Source: Yeosuana sp043876835 (GTDB lineage Bacteria; Bacteroidota; Bacteroidia; Flavobacteriales; Flavobacteriaceae). Taken from it: a DNA stretch of 64,000 bases. The DNA is taken from the NCBI RefSeq assembly GCF_043876835.1, contig NZ_JBAWJZ010000006.1, positions 186,001 to 250,000 of the forward strand, in the 5' to 3' direction. The notes beneath the pieces were generated by a model. The model saw nothing but the letters and a program-made list of their open reading frames with translations, was not told the origin of the DNA and ran no database searches. The position numbers and the translations under genes are program-made. This document shows, in pieces, positions 42,988 to 51,920 of this stretch. How positions within the stretch are numbered: position 1 is the first letter of the stretch; each line of letters begins with the position of its first letter.

Positions 42988-43647
42988 ATGGATATTATAA
43001 ATGTTATTTTGGCAGATGATCATGTGCTTGTAAGAGACGGCATTAAAGCGCTTTTAGAAGACCAAGAAGGAATTAGGGTGATAGATGAGGCTTCAAATGG
43101 CAAAGAAGCTATTGAAGTCATTAAAAAAAATAAGCCAGATTTATTGATAGTTGATATAAGAATGCCAGAGTTGAATGGTATTGAGGTTGTTAGGGAAATT
43201 AACAAAAGTCACAAAGACATTAAAACTTTAGTGCTTTCTATGCATGATTCCGAAGAGTATGTGGTTCAGTCCATTGAAGCTGGTGCCGATGGGTATTTGC
43301 TAAAAGGAGCCAGTAAAGAGGAGTTTTTAAAAGCAATACACACAGTTGCTTCTGGTGGAAAGTATTTTTCGGGGGATATATCTTCCATTATCATGAATAA
43401 TTTTGTGAATGGAAATAAAAAAAGCACACAAAATAAAGAAACGGTAGAAGACCCATTCAATCTTACCAAAAGGGAAAAGCAGATACTTGAGCTTGTCCTG
43501 CAATTAAAAAACAATAAGGATATTGCTGAAGAATTGGAAATAAGTAGAAGAACAGCAGAAGTACATCGTTTCAATCTTATGAAAAAGCTGGATGTCAAAA
43601 ATCTTATGGAATTAAGTAATAAAGCAAAGGAGTATCGGTTGGTTTAA
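42988..43647 (+). CDS. Response regulator, NarL/FixJ family
   Basis: A 219-residue regulator from ATG at 42988 (an in-frame TTG lies 9 bases upstream). The receiver domain covers 1-120 with the acidic pair in LADDHVLVRDG, the phospho-acceptor Asp in LLIVDIRMPELNG and the Lys in YLLKGASKEEF. The LuxR-type DNA-binding domain is at about 150-215 (LTKREKQILELVLQ and NKDIAEELEISRRTAEVHR). It should receive phosphate from the adjacent sensor kinase and control nitrate genes, as NarL does. NarL-type proteins recognise TACYYMT heptamers, to which the island operator half (TACTTAT) also conforms. Confidence 0.92.
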   Translation: MDIINVILADDHVLVRDGIKALLEDQEGIRVIDEASNGKEAIEVIKKNKPDLLIVDIRMPELNGIEVVREINKSHKDIKTLVLSMHDSEEYVVQSIEAGADGYLLKGASKEEFLKAIHTVASGGKYFSGDISSIIMNNFVNGNKKSTQNKETVEDPFNLTKREKQILELVLQLKNNKDIAEELEISRRTAEVHRFNLMKKLDVKNLMELSNKAKEYRLV

Positions 43648-43683
43648 ATAGTTGAGGAATTAAGATTTAGTAGATACATATTA

Positions 43684-44079
43684 ATGGAACTTTTTATTGG
43701 TATTTTCGGATTATTAATTGCTTTAGCTACTTTTTACTATAGTTTTTTTAAAAAGTCAGATGATGAACTAAATCATTTGAAAGCAATATTTAGAGCAACA
43801 CAAACGCTTTCTATATCTGTTCAAGAAAGCATTGAAGAATATGCTAATAAATCGGATTCATGGGATAAACTAATGTTTTCAGACGTGACTTTTAGAGATT
43901 ATTTGATTCACATGAAAGATTCATATAAAGAAAATCTTTCAGAGGGAGTTTATACTAAATTATCTACAATGAAATTTAGTAAAGCTAATATTCAATCCAT
44001 GACTAATAGTATTGAACAGCAATTTTCAGAGTTGCAAAAGATTAAAGCGGGGATAAAGATTAAACTAAATCAACTTTAA
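43684..44079 (+). CDS. Small membrane-anchored helical protein, unknown function
   Basis: A 131-residue protein with one N-terminal membrane helix (LFIGIFGLLIALATFYYSFF) and a helical cytoplasmic part without cysteines or known motifs. It lies 36 bases after the response regulator gene and before the narK promoter, with no terminator visible between it and the regulator gene, so it probably belongs to the sensor transcript. I do not recognise the family. A role with the kinase, for example in signal modulation, is only a guess from position. Confidence 0.65.
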   Translation: MELFIGIFGLLIALATFYYSFFKKSDDELNHLKAIFRATQTLSISVQESIEEYANKSDSWDKLMFSDVTFRDYLIHMKDSYKENLSEGVYTKLSTMKFSKANIQSMTNSIEQQFSELQKIKAGIKIKLNQL

Positions 44080-44220
44080 TGGTTTCATATTTAATTTAGT
44101 TTTACTATTTCATATAATTTCTCTATAATTTATTGTTTTTTTAACAGATTCTTAAAAACAGATTTTGATAATTATCAAATACATATTAATTTTTTAATAC
44201 GTAATTTTTAATGTTTAAAT

Positions 44221-44242
44221 TAAGTAATTATACTTATTTTTG
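44221..44242 (+). promoter_or_regulatory. Palindromic operator and -7 element of narK
   Basis: TAAGTA-ATTA-TACTTA at 44221-44236; its last TA starts the -7 element TATTTTTG (44235-44242). TACGTA lies upstream at 44198-44203. No -33 TTG is evident. Confidence 0.78.
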
Positions 44243-44265
44243 TGAGTATAAAATATTTTTTTGAC

Positions 44266-45699
44266 ATGAAAAATTCTGTATCAGTTAAAGCAGCCACACT
44301 TAATTTGTTAGATTTCAAGAGCGTTCCTGTGCGTACGTTCTGGATAACTTCCATATCATTCTTTATGTGCTTTTTTGCATGGTTTGGCATAATTCCTTTT
44401 ATGCCAGATGTGGTTAAAGATTTAGGTTTAACACCGGATCAAAAATGGAATTCCATTATTTTAGCTGTTTCTGGAACTGTGTTTGCCCGATTGCTTATTG
44501 GTAAATTATGTGATAAATATGGTCCCAGAACTTGCTATACATGGCTTTTGGTTTTAGGGGCCATCCCAGTCATATTATGTGGTTTTGTGCAAACGCCTCT
44601 CCAATTTCTTATTTGTAGATTACTTATTGGTTTTATTGGAGCGTCTTTCGTGATAACGCAAGTGCATACATCACTGATGTTTGCTCCAAATGTTGTTGGT
44701 ACCGCAAATGCAACGTCTGCTGGTTGGGGAAATTTAGGAGGCGGCGCAAATCGTTTGGGGATGCCTTTTATTGCGGCGTTGGTCATTGGTTTGGGCGTTG
44801 CCCAATCTGATGCTTGGAGATATTCCATCATAATTGCGGGTGTTATTTGTTTGTTAATGGGTGTTGTATATTATTTTTTTACCCAAGATACGCCTGAAGG
44901 TAATTTTAAGGATTTAAGAGCTTCAGGAGAAAAAGTAAGCACCAAGAAAGATCAAGTCGGATTTTTAGAAGTGATTAAAGATTATAGAATATGGATTCTG
45001 TTCTTGGTCTATGCGGCTTGTTTTGGTATTGAACTTACGGTTTATGGTACTATGGACGATTATCTTCAAAATACATTTCATTTAGAAAGATTAACGGCAG
45101 GAAACATTGTGTTGTCGTTTGCATTGATGAATATTTTCGCAAGAACATTGGGAGGCTATTTTGGGGATAAGTTTGGTAAATTAAAAGGATTACGTGGCAG
45201 GGTGCTATTTTTGTCATTTATACTTGCGCTTCAGGGAATCATGCTGGTTACTTTTTCAGGAATTACCAGTATCATATTAGGGATCTTGTTTTTGATTTTA
45301 TTTAGTTTGTCGGTTCAAATGGCCGAGGGAGCAACATTTTCGGTAGTGCCTTTTATCAATAAAAAAGCTATTGGGTCAGTCTCAGGTATTGTTGGTGCAG
45401 GTGGTAATGTAGGAGCATTTTTTGCAGCTTTATTGCTTAAATCTAAATCTGCAATTGCTGAAAAAGCTGCTATTGTGGCCAATCAAGGACTAGGAGTAGA
45501 TGTAATAAAAGCAGCCCAATCAACAGCCTCTTCCCAGGCGGTTTCAAGTGGCTATTTGTTGATTGGATGTATGGTAATGGTAACGGCAATTTTAGCACTG
45601 GCTATACGTTTTTCTACAGAAAATGAAGACGTTATGGTTGAAAATAAAAATGTATATTTAGATGACCTTGTTCCCATTAAAATAAAAACTAAAGGATAA
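44266..45699 (+). CDS. narK: Nitrate/nitrite transporter, NarK/NasA family (MFS)
   Basis: A 477-residue inner-membrane protein with about 12 helices. The two nitrate signature motifs are present: SAGWGNLGGGANRLGMP in helix 5 and IVGAGGNVGAFFAALL in helix 11. The sequence FTQDTPEGNF in the central loop is also typical. It carries nitrate into the cell and possibly nitrite out. ATG at 44266 is preferred over an in-frame GTG at 44242 because that GTG overlaps the -7 element. It lies upstream of the nitrate reductase gene with 113 bases between. Confidence 0.93.
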   Translation: MKNSVSVKAATLNLLDFKSVPVRTFWITSISFFMCFFAWFGIIPFMPDVVKDLGLTPDQKWNSIILAVSGTVFARLLIGKLCDKYGPRTCYTWLLVLGAIPVILCGFVQTPLQFLICRLLIGFIGASFVITQVHTSLMFAPNVVGTANATSAGWGNLGGGANRLGMPFIAALVIGLGVAQSDAWRYSIIIAGVICLLMGVVYYFFTQDTPEGNFKDLRASGEKVSTKKDQVGFLEVIKDYRIWILFLVYAACFGIELTVYGTMDDYLQNTFHLERLTAGNIVLSFALMNIFARTLGGYFGDKFGKLKGLRGRVLFLSFILALQGIMLVTFSGITSIILGILFLILFSLSVQMAEGATFSVVPFINKKAIGSVSGIVGAGGNVGAFFAALLLKSKSAIAEKAAIVANQGLGVDVIKAAQSTASSQAVSSGYLLIGCMVMVTAILALAIRFSTENEDVMVENKNVYLDDLVPIKIKTKG

Positions 45700-45812
45700 T
45701 AATTACTAATTCATAAGTTTCTGGTAGGTTTTTTAACGTATTCAGAATAATGTAGTTCATCTATTGTTTGTCGTTATTTTTTTTCTTAATTAGTGTAAAA
45801 TTCAGTGGTATA

Positions 45813-48800
45813 ATGATTCAAAATGAGGTAAAAACGACTTGTTCGTATTGTGGTGTAGGATGCGGGATTATTATTAAGAAGGATATTAATAATAAGGTTT
45901 TGGTTGAAGGAGATAAAGACCATCCCGTCAACAAAGGTATGTTGTGCTCTAAAGGAATGAATTTACATTATGTTGTGAATGATGTTTCCGATAGAATCTT
46001 ATATCCAGAAATGCGTTGGAGCAGATCGCATCCACGTGAACGAGTTGGTTGGGATGATGCATTAGAGAGAGCAAGTAGTGTTTTTAAATCAATTATTAAA
46101 AAGCATGGGCCAGATAGTGTTGGTTTTTATGTGTCTGGTCAATGCTTAACCGAAGAATATTATATCGCAAATAAACTTGCAAAAGGATTTTTGGGCACTA
46201 ACAATATTGATACCAACTCGCGCTTATGTATGAGCTCCGCGGTAGTGGGATACAAAAAGACCTTTGGAGAAGATAGTGTACCCGTCTCATATGAAGATAT
46301 TGAATTGGCTGACAGTTTTCTTATTACGGGAGCAAATCCGGCATGGTGTCACCCCATATTGTTTAGAAGACTTGAAAAGCATAAAGAACAAAACCCGGAT
46401 GTAAAAATCATAGTAGTAGATCCACGTAAAACAGATACGGCAAACTTTGCAGATTTGCATTTGCAATTGATCCCTGGAACCGATGTCATTCTTTATAACG
46501 CGATTGGAAGGCGTATTTTTGAGCGTGGTTTGGCGGATGAAAATTTTATAAAAAATCATACAGAAGACTTTAATAAATATAAAGAGCAAATATTTTCTAA
46601 ATCCATAAAGGAAGCTTCAAAATTATGTGGGGTTTCAGAAGATGACATACGGAAAGCGGCTACTATCATTGGGTTGTCAAAAGGGTTTATAAGTATGTGG
46701 GCCATGGGGCTTAACCAGAGTGCCATAGGAACCAATAAAAATTTTGCGTTGTTAAATTTGTCACTTTTAACTGGGCATATCGGTAAACCGGGTTCTGGGC
46801 CATTTTCACTTACAGGACAGCCTAATGCTATGGGTGGTCGTGAAGTAGGAGGCATGGCAAATTTATTAGCAGTTCATAAAGACCTTTTTAATGAAGAACA
46901 CCGTCGTGAAGTAGCACAGTTTTGGGGTGTTGATAAAATTTCAGATAAGGCCGGATATACGGCCACGGAAATGTTTAGTGCCCTTGAAAAAGGAAAACTT
47001 AAGGCTGTTTGGATTATTTGTACTAATCCGTTGGTGAGTATGCCAAACACCCACAGTATAGAAAAAGCAATGAAAAATGCCAAATTTGTGGTGGTTCAGG
47101 ATATTTCATTTAAATCAGATACTGTAGAGTATGCAGATTTAGTGCTTCCTGCTGCAGGATGGTTGGAGAAAGAAGGAACAATGACTAATTCAGAACGTAG
47201 AATTTCCTATTTACCGAAAGAAATAAACCCTCCAGGTGAAGCAAAAGCAGATGTGGAAATACTTTGTGAGTTTGCTCAAAAAATGGGTTTTAGAGGGTTC
47301 AATTACAATAGTACTGAAGAAATTTATAGTGAATATTGTTCCATGACCAAAGGAACCAATATGGACATTTCATTTTTAAATTATGATAGGCTAAAAAATG
47401 AAGGAACATTTCAATGGCCAGTTCCAGAATACAGACATTCTGGAACACCAAGGCTTTTTGAAGACAAAAAATTTTATACACCATCACAAAAGGCGGTTTT
47501 TAATGTGCCAAGTCATATAGATAATCGGTCTATAAAACCTAGTATGGATTTCCCTTTGATTTTAACAACGGGACGAGTAAGGGACCAATGGCATACCATG
47601 ACCAAAACAGGAAAGGTGTCTCGATTAAAAACACATTATCCAAAGCCTGTTTTGGAAATAAACCCAATTGATGCCTTTTTGTGCAAAATAAAAAATGGTG
47701 ATATTGCTGAAATAAAAAGTATCCATGGCACAGTACGGGTAAGGGCAAATGTGACAGAAAACATAAGAAAAGGTGTTGTTTTCTTACCAATGCATTGGGG
47801 CAAACAATTGCAAAGCGATTTAAATCGAGCCAACAATTTAACACATACCATGGTTGACCCCCAATCAAAAGAACCGGATTTTAAATTTACCGCCGTTTCA
47901 GTCTCAAAGTACAAAAAACCATTTGAGAAAATCATCATAGTAGGTGCTGGGGCAGCCGCTTTTAGGTTTGTTCAAAATTATAAGGAATTTAATGAAGAGG
48001 ATGAAATCCATGTGTTTTCAAAAGAGCCCAATCTTTTTTATAATAGGGTTTTATTGCCAGAATATGTTACAGAAGAGCTAACGTGGGAACAACTTTTAAA
48101 AATTAAGGAAAAAGAGCTAAAAAAACTAAATATCAAAATCCACCCTGAAAGTTTTATAACAAAAATTGATTCAGAAAACAAAACAATCACTGATAATATT
48201 GGTGATGATTATGCCTTTGATAAACTTATATTGGCAACAGGAAGTAGGCCCTTTATTCCTAAAGACGTGAATATTGATCTGCCTGGAAGGTTTACCATGC
48301 GAAATAAAAGTGATGCGGATAGGTTTAAGGCGTATTTGGATAACACAAATTTACCGCCAGAACAACAGCACGTTGTTATTGTTGGTGGTGGATTGTTAGG
48401 GTTGGAATTAGCAGCTGCCTTAAAACATAAAGATGTAAAAATAACCATAGTGCAGCGCGCATCAAGACTTATGGAACGACAATTGGACAAAGTGTCCAGT
48501 AAGTTGTTGGCCCTTGATGTTCAAGAGCGAGGTATTCAAATTTATTTTGATAATGAAGTAAGTACCGTTTTTGATGATGCTGATACTGGCGAGCTTAATA
48601 TCAATTTAAAAAGTGGAAAACTCATTACGGCCAATGCTATAGTGTATGCCATTGGAACCGTGCCAAATATAGAAATAGCTAAGGAAAATCGCATTATTTG
48701 CAGTCGTGGTGTAAAGGTAAATCAGCATTTACAATCATCACACCCAGATATTTTTGCCATTGGTGAAATTGCAGAGTTCAATAACCAGTTGTTCGGGATA

Positions 48801-49337
48801 ACATCTGCAGCTGAAGAGCAGGCAAACATTTTGGCCAACTTTATAGCAGGAGATGTAAGTTGTGCCTACAATGGTTCAGTATTAATGAACATTTTAAAGT
48901 TTAATGACCTTAATTTATGCAGCATTGGAGAAATCGACGTACCTGAAAATGACGATAGTTATCAGGAAGTGATATTCACGGATATTTCTAAGCGGTATTA
49001 TAAAAAATGTATTGTTAAAGACGATTTGTTGGTAGGAGCTGTTTTAATGGGAGATAAAAATGAATTTGCCGAATTTAAAACCATGATTGAGAGCAAAATT
49101 GAAATGGCAGATAAACGTAATACCTTATTGCGTGGTGCTTCTAATGATAAGCCCGTTATTGGTAAATTGGTTTGTTCTTGTAGTCAAGTTGGAGCAGGCA
49201 ATATTAAGGAAGCTATTGAAAATGGTTGTGACAATTTTACTGAGCTTTGTAATAAAACGGGTGCTGGCTTGGGTTGTGGTAGTTGTAAAACAGAAGTTCG
49301 TGAAATACTCAATAACACAAACGTATTGGTATCATGA
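45813..49337 (+). CDS. nasA: Assimilatory nitrate reductase fused to a NirB-like FAD/NAD and [2Fe-2S] module
   Basis: A 1174-residue fusion from ATG at 45813. Residues 1-690 are a molybdopterin nitrate reductase: [4Fe-4S] ligands C10, C13, C17 and C45 (CSYCGVGC...LCSKG), the molybdenum ligand C139 in TNSRLCMSSAVVG, and the C-terminal molybdopterin-binding domain (TTGRVRDQWHTMT). From about 700 follows an FAD/NAD oxidoreductase (IIIVGAGAAAFRFV near 704; VVIVGGGLLGLELAAAL near 852), and from about 1117 a BFD-like domain (LVCSCSQVGAGNI...GCGSCKTEV). The fused part matches the N-terminal half of NirB in order and motifs. It should reduce nitrate to nitrite with NAD(P)H as direct donor. Confidence 0.92.
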   Translation: MIQNEVKTTCSYCGVGCGIIIKKDINNKVLVEGDKDHPVNKGMLCSKGMNLHYVVNDVSDRILYPEMRWSRSHPRERVGWDDALERASSVFKSIIKKHGPDSVGFYVSGQCLTEEYYIANKLAKGFLGTNNIDTNSRLCMSSAVVGYKKTFGEDSVPVSYEDIELADSFLITGANPAWCHPILFRRLEKHKEQNPDVKIIVVDPRKTDTANFADLHLQLIPGTDVILYNAIGRRIFERGLADENFIKNHTEDFNKYKEQIFSKSIKEASKLCGVSEDDIRKAATIIGLSKGFISMWAMGLNQSAIGTNKNFALLNLSLLTGHIGKPGSGPFSLTGQPNAMGGREVGGMANLLAVHKDLFNEEHRREVAQFWGVDKISDKAGYTATEMFSALEKGKLKAVWIICTNPLVSMPNTHSIEKAMKNAKFVVVQDISFKSDTVEYADLVLPAAGWLEKEGTMTNSERRISYLPKEINPPGEAKADVEILCEFAQKMGFRGFNYNSTEEIYSEYCSMTKGTNMDISFLNYDRLKNEGTFQWPVPEYRHSGTPRLFEDKKFYTPSQKAVFNVPSHIDNRSIKPSMDFPLILTTGRVRDQWHTMTKTGKVSRLKTHYPKPVLEINPIDAFLCKIKNGDIAEIKSIHGTVRVRANVTENIRKGVVFLPMHWGKQLQSDLNRANNLTHTMVDPQSKEPDFKFTAVSVSKYKKPFEKIIIVGAGAAAFRFVQNYKEFNEEDEIHVFSKEPNLFYNRVLLPEYVTEELTWEQLLKIKEKELKKLNIKIHPESFITKIDSENKTITDNIGDDYAFDKLILATGSRPFIPKDVNIDLPGRFTMRNKSDADRFKAYLDNTNLPPEQQHVVIVGGGLLGLELAAALKHKDVKITIVQRASRLMERQLDKVSSKLLALDVQERGIQIYFDNEVSTVFDDADTGELNINLKSGKLITANAIVYAIGTVPNIEIAKENRIICSRGVKVNQHLQSSHPDIFAIGEIAEFNNQLFGITSAAEEQANILANFIAGDVSCAYNGSVLMNILKFNDLNLCSIGEIDVPENDDSYQEVIFTDISKRYYKKCIVKDDLLVGAVLMGDKNEFAEFKTMIESKIEMADKRNTLLRGASNDKPVIGKLVCSCSQVGAGNIKEAIENGCDNFTELCNKTGAGLGCGSCKTEVREILNNTNVLVS

Positions 49338-49425
49338 AATGCCCATTAACAAATTTTGCAAGACATTCGAAATGTTCAAAAAGAGCTTTCCATCTGACTA
49401 TTGAAAAACAAATAAATTTAAACAG

Positions 49426-50856
49426 ATGAAAGATCTTAATAGAATTATAGTCAATGGCGGTGTGTTATCACCAGGAGAATTGAAATACATTTGTGAAGTG
49501 GCTGAAGGTTTAGGATTAAAAACCATTTCCTTTGGTTCTAGACAGGATATTTTGTTTCCTAAGGTAATTGACCAAAAAAAGCTGAGAGAACTTGATAATC
49601 TTCAAATTGTAGAGTCAAATACGGTTGGCTATGAGAATATTGTGTCATCCTATGTTTCAGCAGATATTTTTCCAAGCACTTCTTGGCTTACCAGTGATAG
49701 GTATTTATATATATTGGAACAGTTTAGAAAACAACTTAAATTAAAAGTCAATATCACAGATCCAAAACAACGGTTAGTGCCTTTATTTACAGGACACTTA
49801 AACTTCATTGCTTCAGAATATGAAGATTATTGGTATTTATATGTTAGGCTTCCGGAATGGGAAAAAACCCAAATGTATCCAGCACTTATCTACAGCTGGG
49901 ATTTAGATAGAGTGTCCATGGCTATCGAGGCTATTTTAAAGGAAGATCCAGAAACCATTGAGATGATTTTTGAGTTGGTAACAGATACTATAGAAACGAA
50001 TAACAGAACAATAGATAAACCACTTGAAGTGCCGTTTTATCCATTTCCGTATTATGAAGGCATGAACCGTATTGGTGCGGATAAATATTGGTTAGGACTT
50101 TATTGGCGCAACAATAAGTACGATCTGTCTTTTTTAAAGGCAATGTGCGATTTGTGTTCAGAAAGTAAAATAGGTAAAATATCAATCACGCCATGGAAAT
50201 CGTTTATAGTGAAAGGAATTCCAATGAAGTCAAAATTACTTTGGGAAAAATTTTTAGGCAAGCACGGTATCAATGTACGCCACTCTATGTTGGAGCTTAA
50301 TTGGCATTTGCCAGTTGCCAATAAAGAAGCTATCAAATTAAAAAAATTCTTGGTAACTAATTTTGACAAGAATGATATTAGTACCTATGGATTAACGTTT
50401 GGGATCACGGATTATACTAGAGAGGGTTATTATTTTACATCCATTGTTATTGAAAAAAATACACTGCCAAAAGGTTTAACCGATTTTAAAATTCGTGATA
50501 CCTATAATTTGTTGTATGCCAAAAATTTCGACCCAAATACACGAGACTACATCATACATGTTCAAGATGTTGATAAAATGGAATTGCCAGGTTTGCTAAT
50601 GGAATTGAGCCAATTGTATTTTGAGGAATTAGGAACAGAACGAGAAGACTTAAGTAGTTCTAAGGTGGTAATTGACACCATTGAAGAAGAAGTTTACCAA
50701 TGTAAAGAGTGTTTAACTATTTATAATGAAATTTATGGTGATATAACCCAAAATATTGAACCTAACACTTCTTTTGAAAGTCTTCCTGATGATTATATCT
50801 GTTCACTTTGTGAAGCTCCAAAAAGCAGCTTTAAAAAGAAGATACTTGTTAAGTAG
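49426..50856 (+). CDS. Sulfite/nitrite reductase-like protein without siroheme cysteines, with C-terminal rubredoxin domain
   Basis: A 476-residue cytoplasmic protein. Residues 1-65 (IIVNGGVLSPGELKYICEVA, then QDILFP) align with the ferredoxin-like half-domain of NirB. A second such half-domain appears near 285-345 (HLPVANKEAIKLKKFLV). At the place where NirB has CVGSTWC, this protein has YVSADIFPSTSW, so the CX5C ligands are absent, and I see no CX3C pair, only MCDLC near residue 243. The C-terminus is a rubredoxin-like domain with C426, C429, C459 and C462 (CxxC, 29 residues, CxxC). It lies 88 bases downstream of the nitrate reductase gene. Electron transfer to the reductase or an assembly role are both possible; it cannot be a normal siroheme enzyme. 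Confidence 0.8.
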   Translation: MKDLNRIIVNGGVLSPGELKYICEVAEGLGLKTISFGSRQDILFPKVIDQKKLRELDNLQIVESNTVGYENIVSSYVSADIFPSTSWLTSDRYLYILEQFRKQLKLKVNITDPKQRLVPLFTGHLNFIASEYEDYWYLYVRLPEWEKTQMYPALIYSWDLDRVSMAIEAILKEDPETIEMIFELVTDTIETNNRTIDKPLEVPFYPFPYYEGMNRIGADKYWLGLYWRNNKYDLSFLKAMCDLCSESKIGKISITPWKSFIVKGIPMKSKLLWEKFLGKHGINVRHSMLELNWHLPVANKEAIKLKKFLVTNFDKNDISTYGLTFGITDYTREGYYFTSIVIEKNTLPKGLTDFKIRDTYNLLYAKNFDPNTRDYIIHVQDVDKMELPGLLMELSQLYFEELGTEREDLSSSKVVIDTIEEEVYQCKECLTIYNEIYGDITQNIEPNTSFESLPDDYICSLCEAPKSSFKKKILVK

Positions 50857-51015
50857 GGTGCTAAATATTTTCAATCACATCACTCAACCCCTTTTAATTA
50901 ATTTATAGTTTGCCAATTTCATGGACTATCATTTAATTGAAATCACTCGATGTAGATTTGAGTAATAACATTTTTTAAGAATTCTCTTTTATAGATTGAC
51001 TTTTTATTTAAAAAA

Positions 51016-51058
51016 TAAGTAGTTTTGGTATAAAATTAAGTAATATTACTTATATTTA
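51016..51058 (+). promoter_or_regulatory. Palindromic operator, extra half-site and -7-like element of the Crp/Fnr gene
   Basis: TAAGTA-ATAT-TACTTA at 51037-51052 is a perfect 16-base palindrome. A further TAAGTA half-site lies 21 bases upstream (51016-51021), two helical turns away. TATATTTA (51051-51058) resembles the -7 element. It suggests autoregulation. Confidence 0.75.
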
Positions 51059-51095
51059 TCTAATTAAAAAATTACAATCACAAATTTTAAATAAA

Positions 51096-51848
51096 ATGTT
51101 GGCAGTTAAAACATTTCATGATAAATCAAAAAAGACACCTATTTATGGGATGTCATGTGGTGTTTGTGAGAATTACAACTGCTTAATTAAACGAAATTTG
51201 AAGCCCGAAATTACATCAAGTTTTTTAGACAAAAAGACCGAAATTAAATGTAAAAAGGGTCAACAGTTTATTATTGAAGGAGCTCCTGTTAATGGCCTTT
51301 TCTTTGTGTTAAGAGGTAAAGTGAAAGTCTTTAGAACTGGTATTAATGGTAGAGAGCAAATAGTGCGCTTCGCAAAGTCAGGAGAGATCATTGGTCACCG
51401 TGGATTTGGTACAGAGGAATATTATTCCATAGGCGCTATTGCATTAGAGGATACGGTATTATGCTACTTTTCAAAAGATGTGCTTCAAGACATGTTGTTA
51501 AAGTATCCCGAACTTACCTATGATTTGATGCTGTTTTATGCCAATGAACTTAATAGGAGTGAATCTAAAGTAAAGTCTTTGTCCCAAATGACTGTAAGGG
51601 AACGAGTTGTTGACACCTTATTGTATATTAATAGAAAGTTCAATCAAAAAAATAATTATTTGGATTTAATTCTGAGCAGAAAGGAATATGCTGATTTTGC
51701 AGGTACAACCGAGGAGCAGGTAATCCGTGTGTTTTCGTTGTTAAAAAAGGAAAAACTGATTGTAGCCAATGGCAAAAGAATTGGAATTTTAAATGAAAGA
51801 TTACTTAAACAGGAAATTGAAGAGCACCATTATTTCTTAGGGAGTTGA
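51096..51848 (+). CDS. Crp/Fnr family transcriptional regulator with FNR-like cysteines
   Basis: A 250-residue regulator. The N-terminus has C21, C24 and C29 (SCGVCENYNC), and C123 lies in the beta-roll (TVLCYFSKD); E. coli FNR uses C20, C23, C29 and C122 for its [4Fe-4S] cluster. The cyclic-nucleotide-binding fold covers about 45-155. The helix-turn-helix is at about 200-235 (RKEYADFAGTTEEQVIRVFS); Glu and Arg of the recognition helix match FNR but the Ser is Ile. It is probably the island's local regulator and has the shared palindrome in its own promoter. Cluster binding is an inference from the cysteine spacing. Confidence 0.88.
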   Translation: MLAVKTFHDKSKKTPIYGMSCGVCENYNCLIKRNLKPEITSSFLDKKTEIKCKKGQQFIIEGAPVNGLFFVLRGKVKVFRTGINGREQIVRFAKSGEIIGHRGFGTEEYYSIGAIALEDTVLCYFSKDVLQDMLLKYPELTYDLMLFYANELNRSESKVKSLSQMTVRERVVDTLLYINRKFNQKNNYLDLILSRKEYADFAGTTEEQVIRVFSLLKKEKLIVANGKRIGILNERLLKQEIEEHHYFLGS

Positions 51849-51875
51849 TGATTCTTTATAAGTTATATATTTTCA

Positions 51876-51903
51876 GGAACCACCGCTTTAGGTGGTTTTT
51901 TTA
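51876..51903 (+). terminator. Terminator of the Crp/Fnr gene
   Basis: AACCACC (51878-51884) pairs with GGTGGTT (51891-51897), followed by T residues. Confidence 0.78.
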
Positions 51904-51920
51904 TGGAAAATTGTTTTGAT

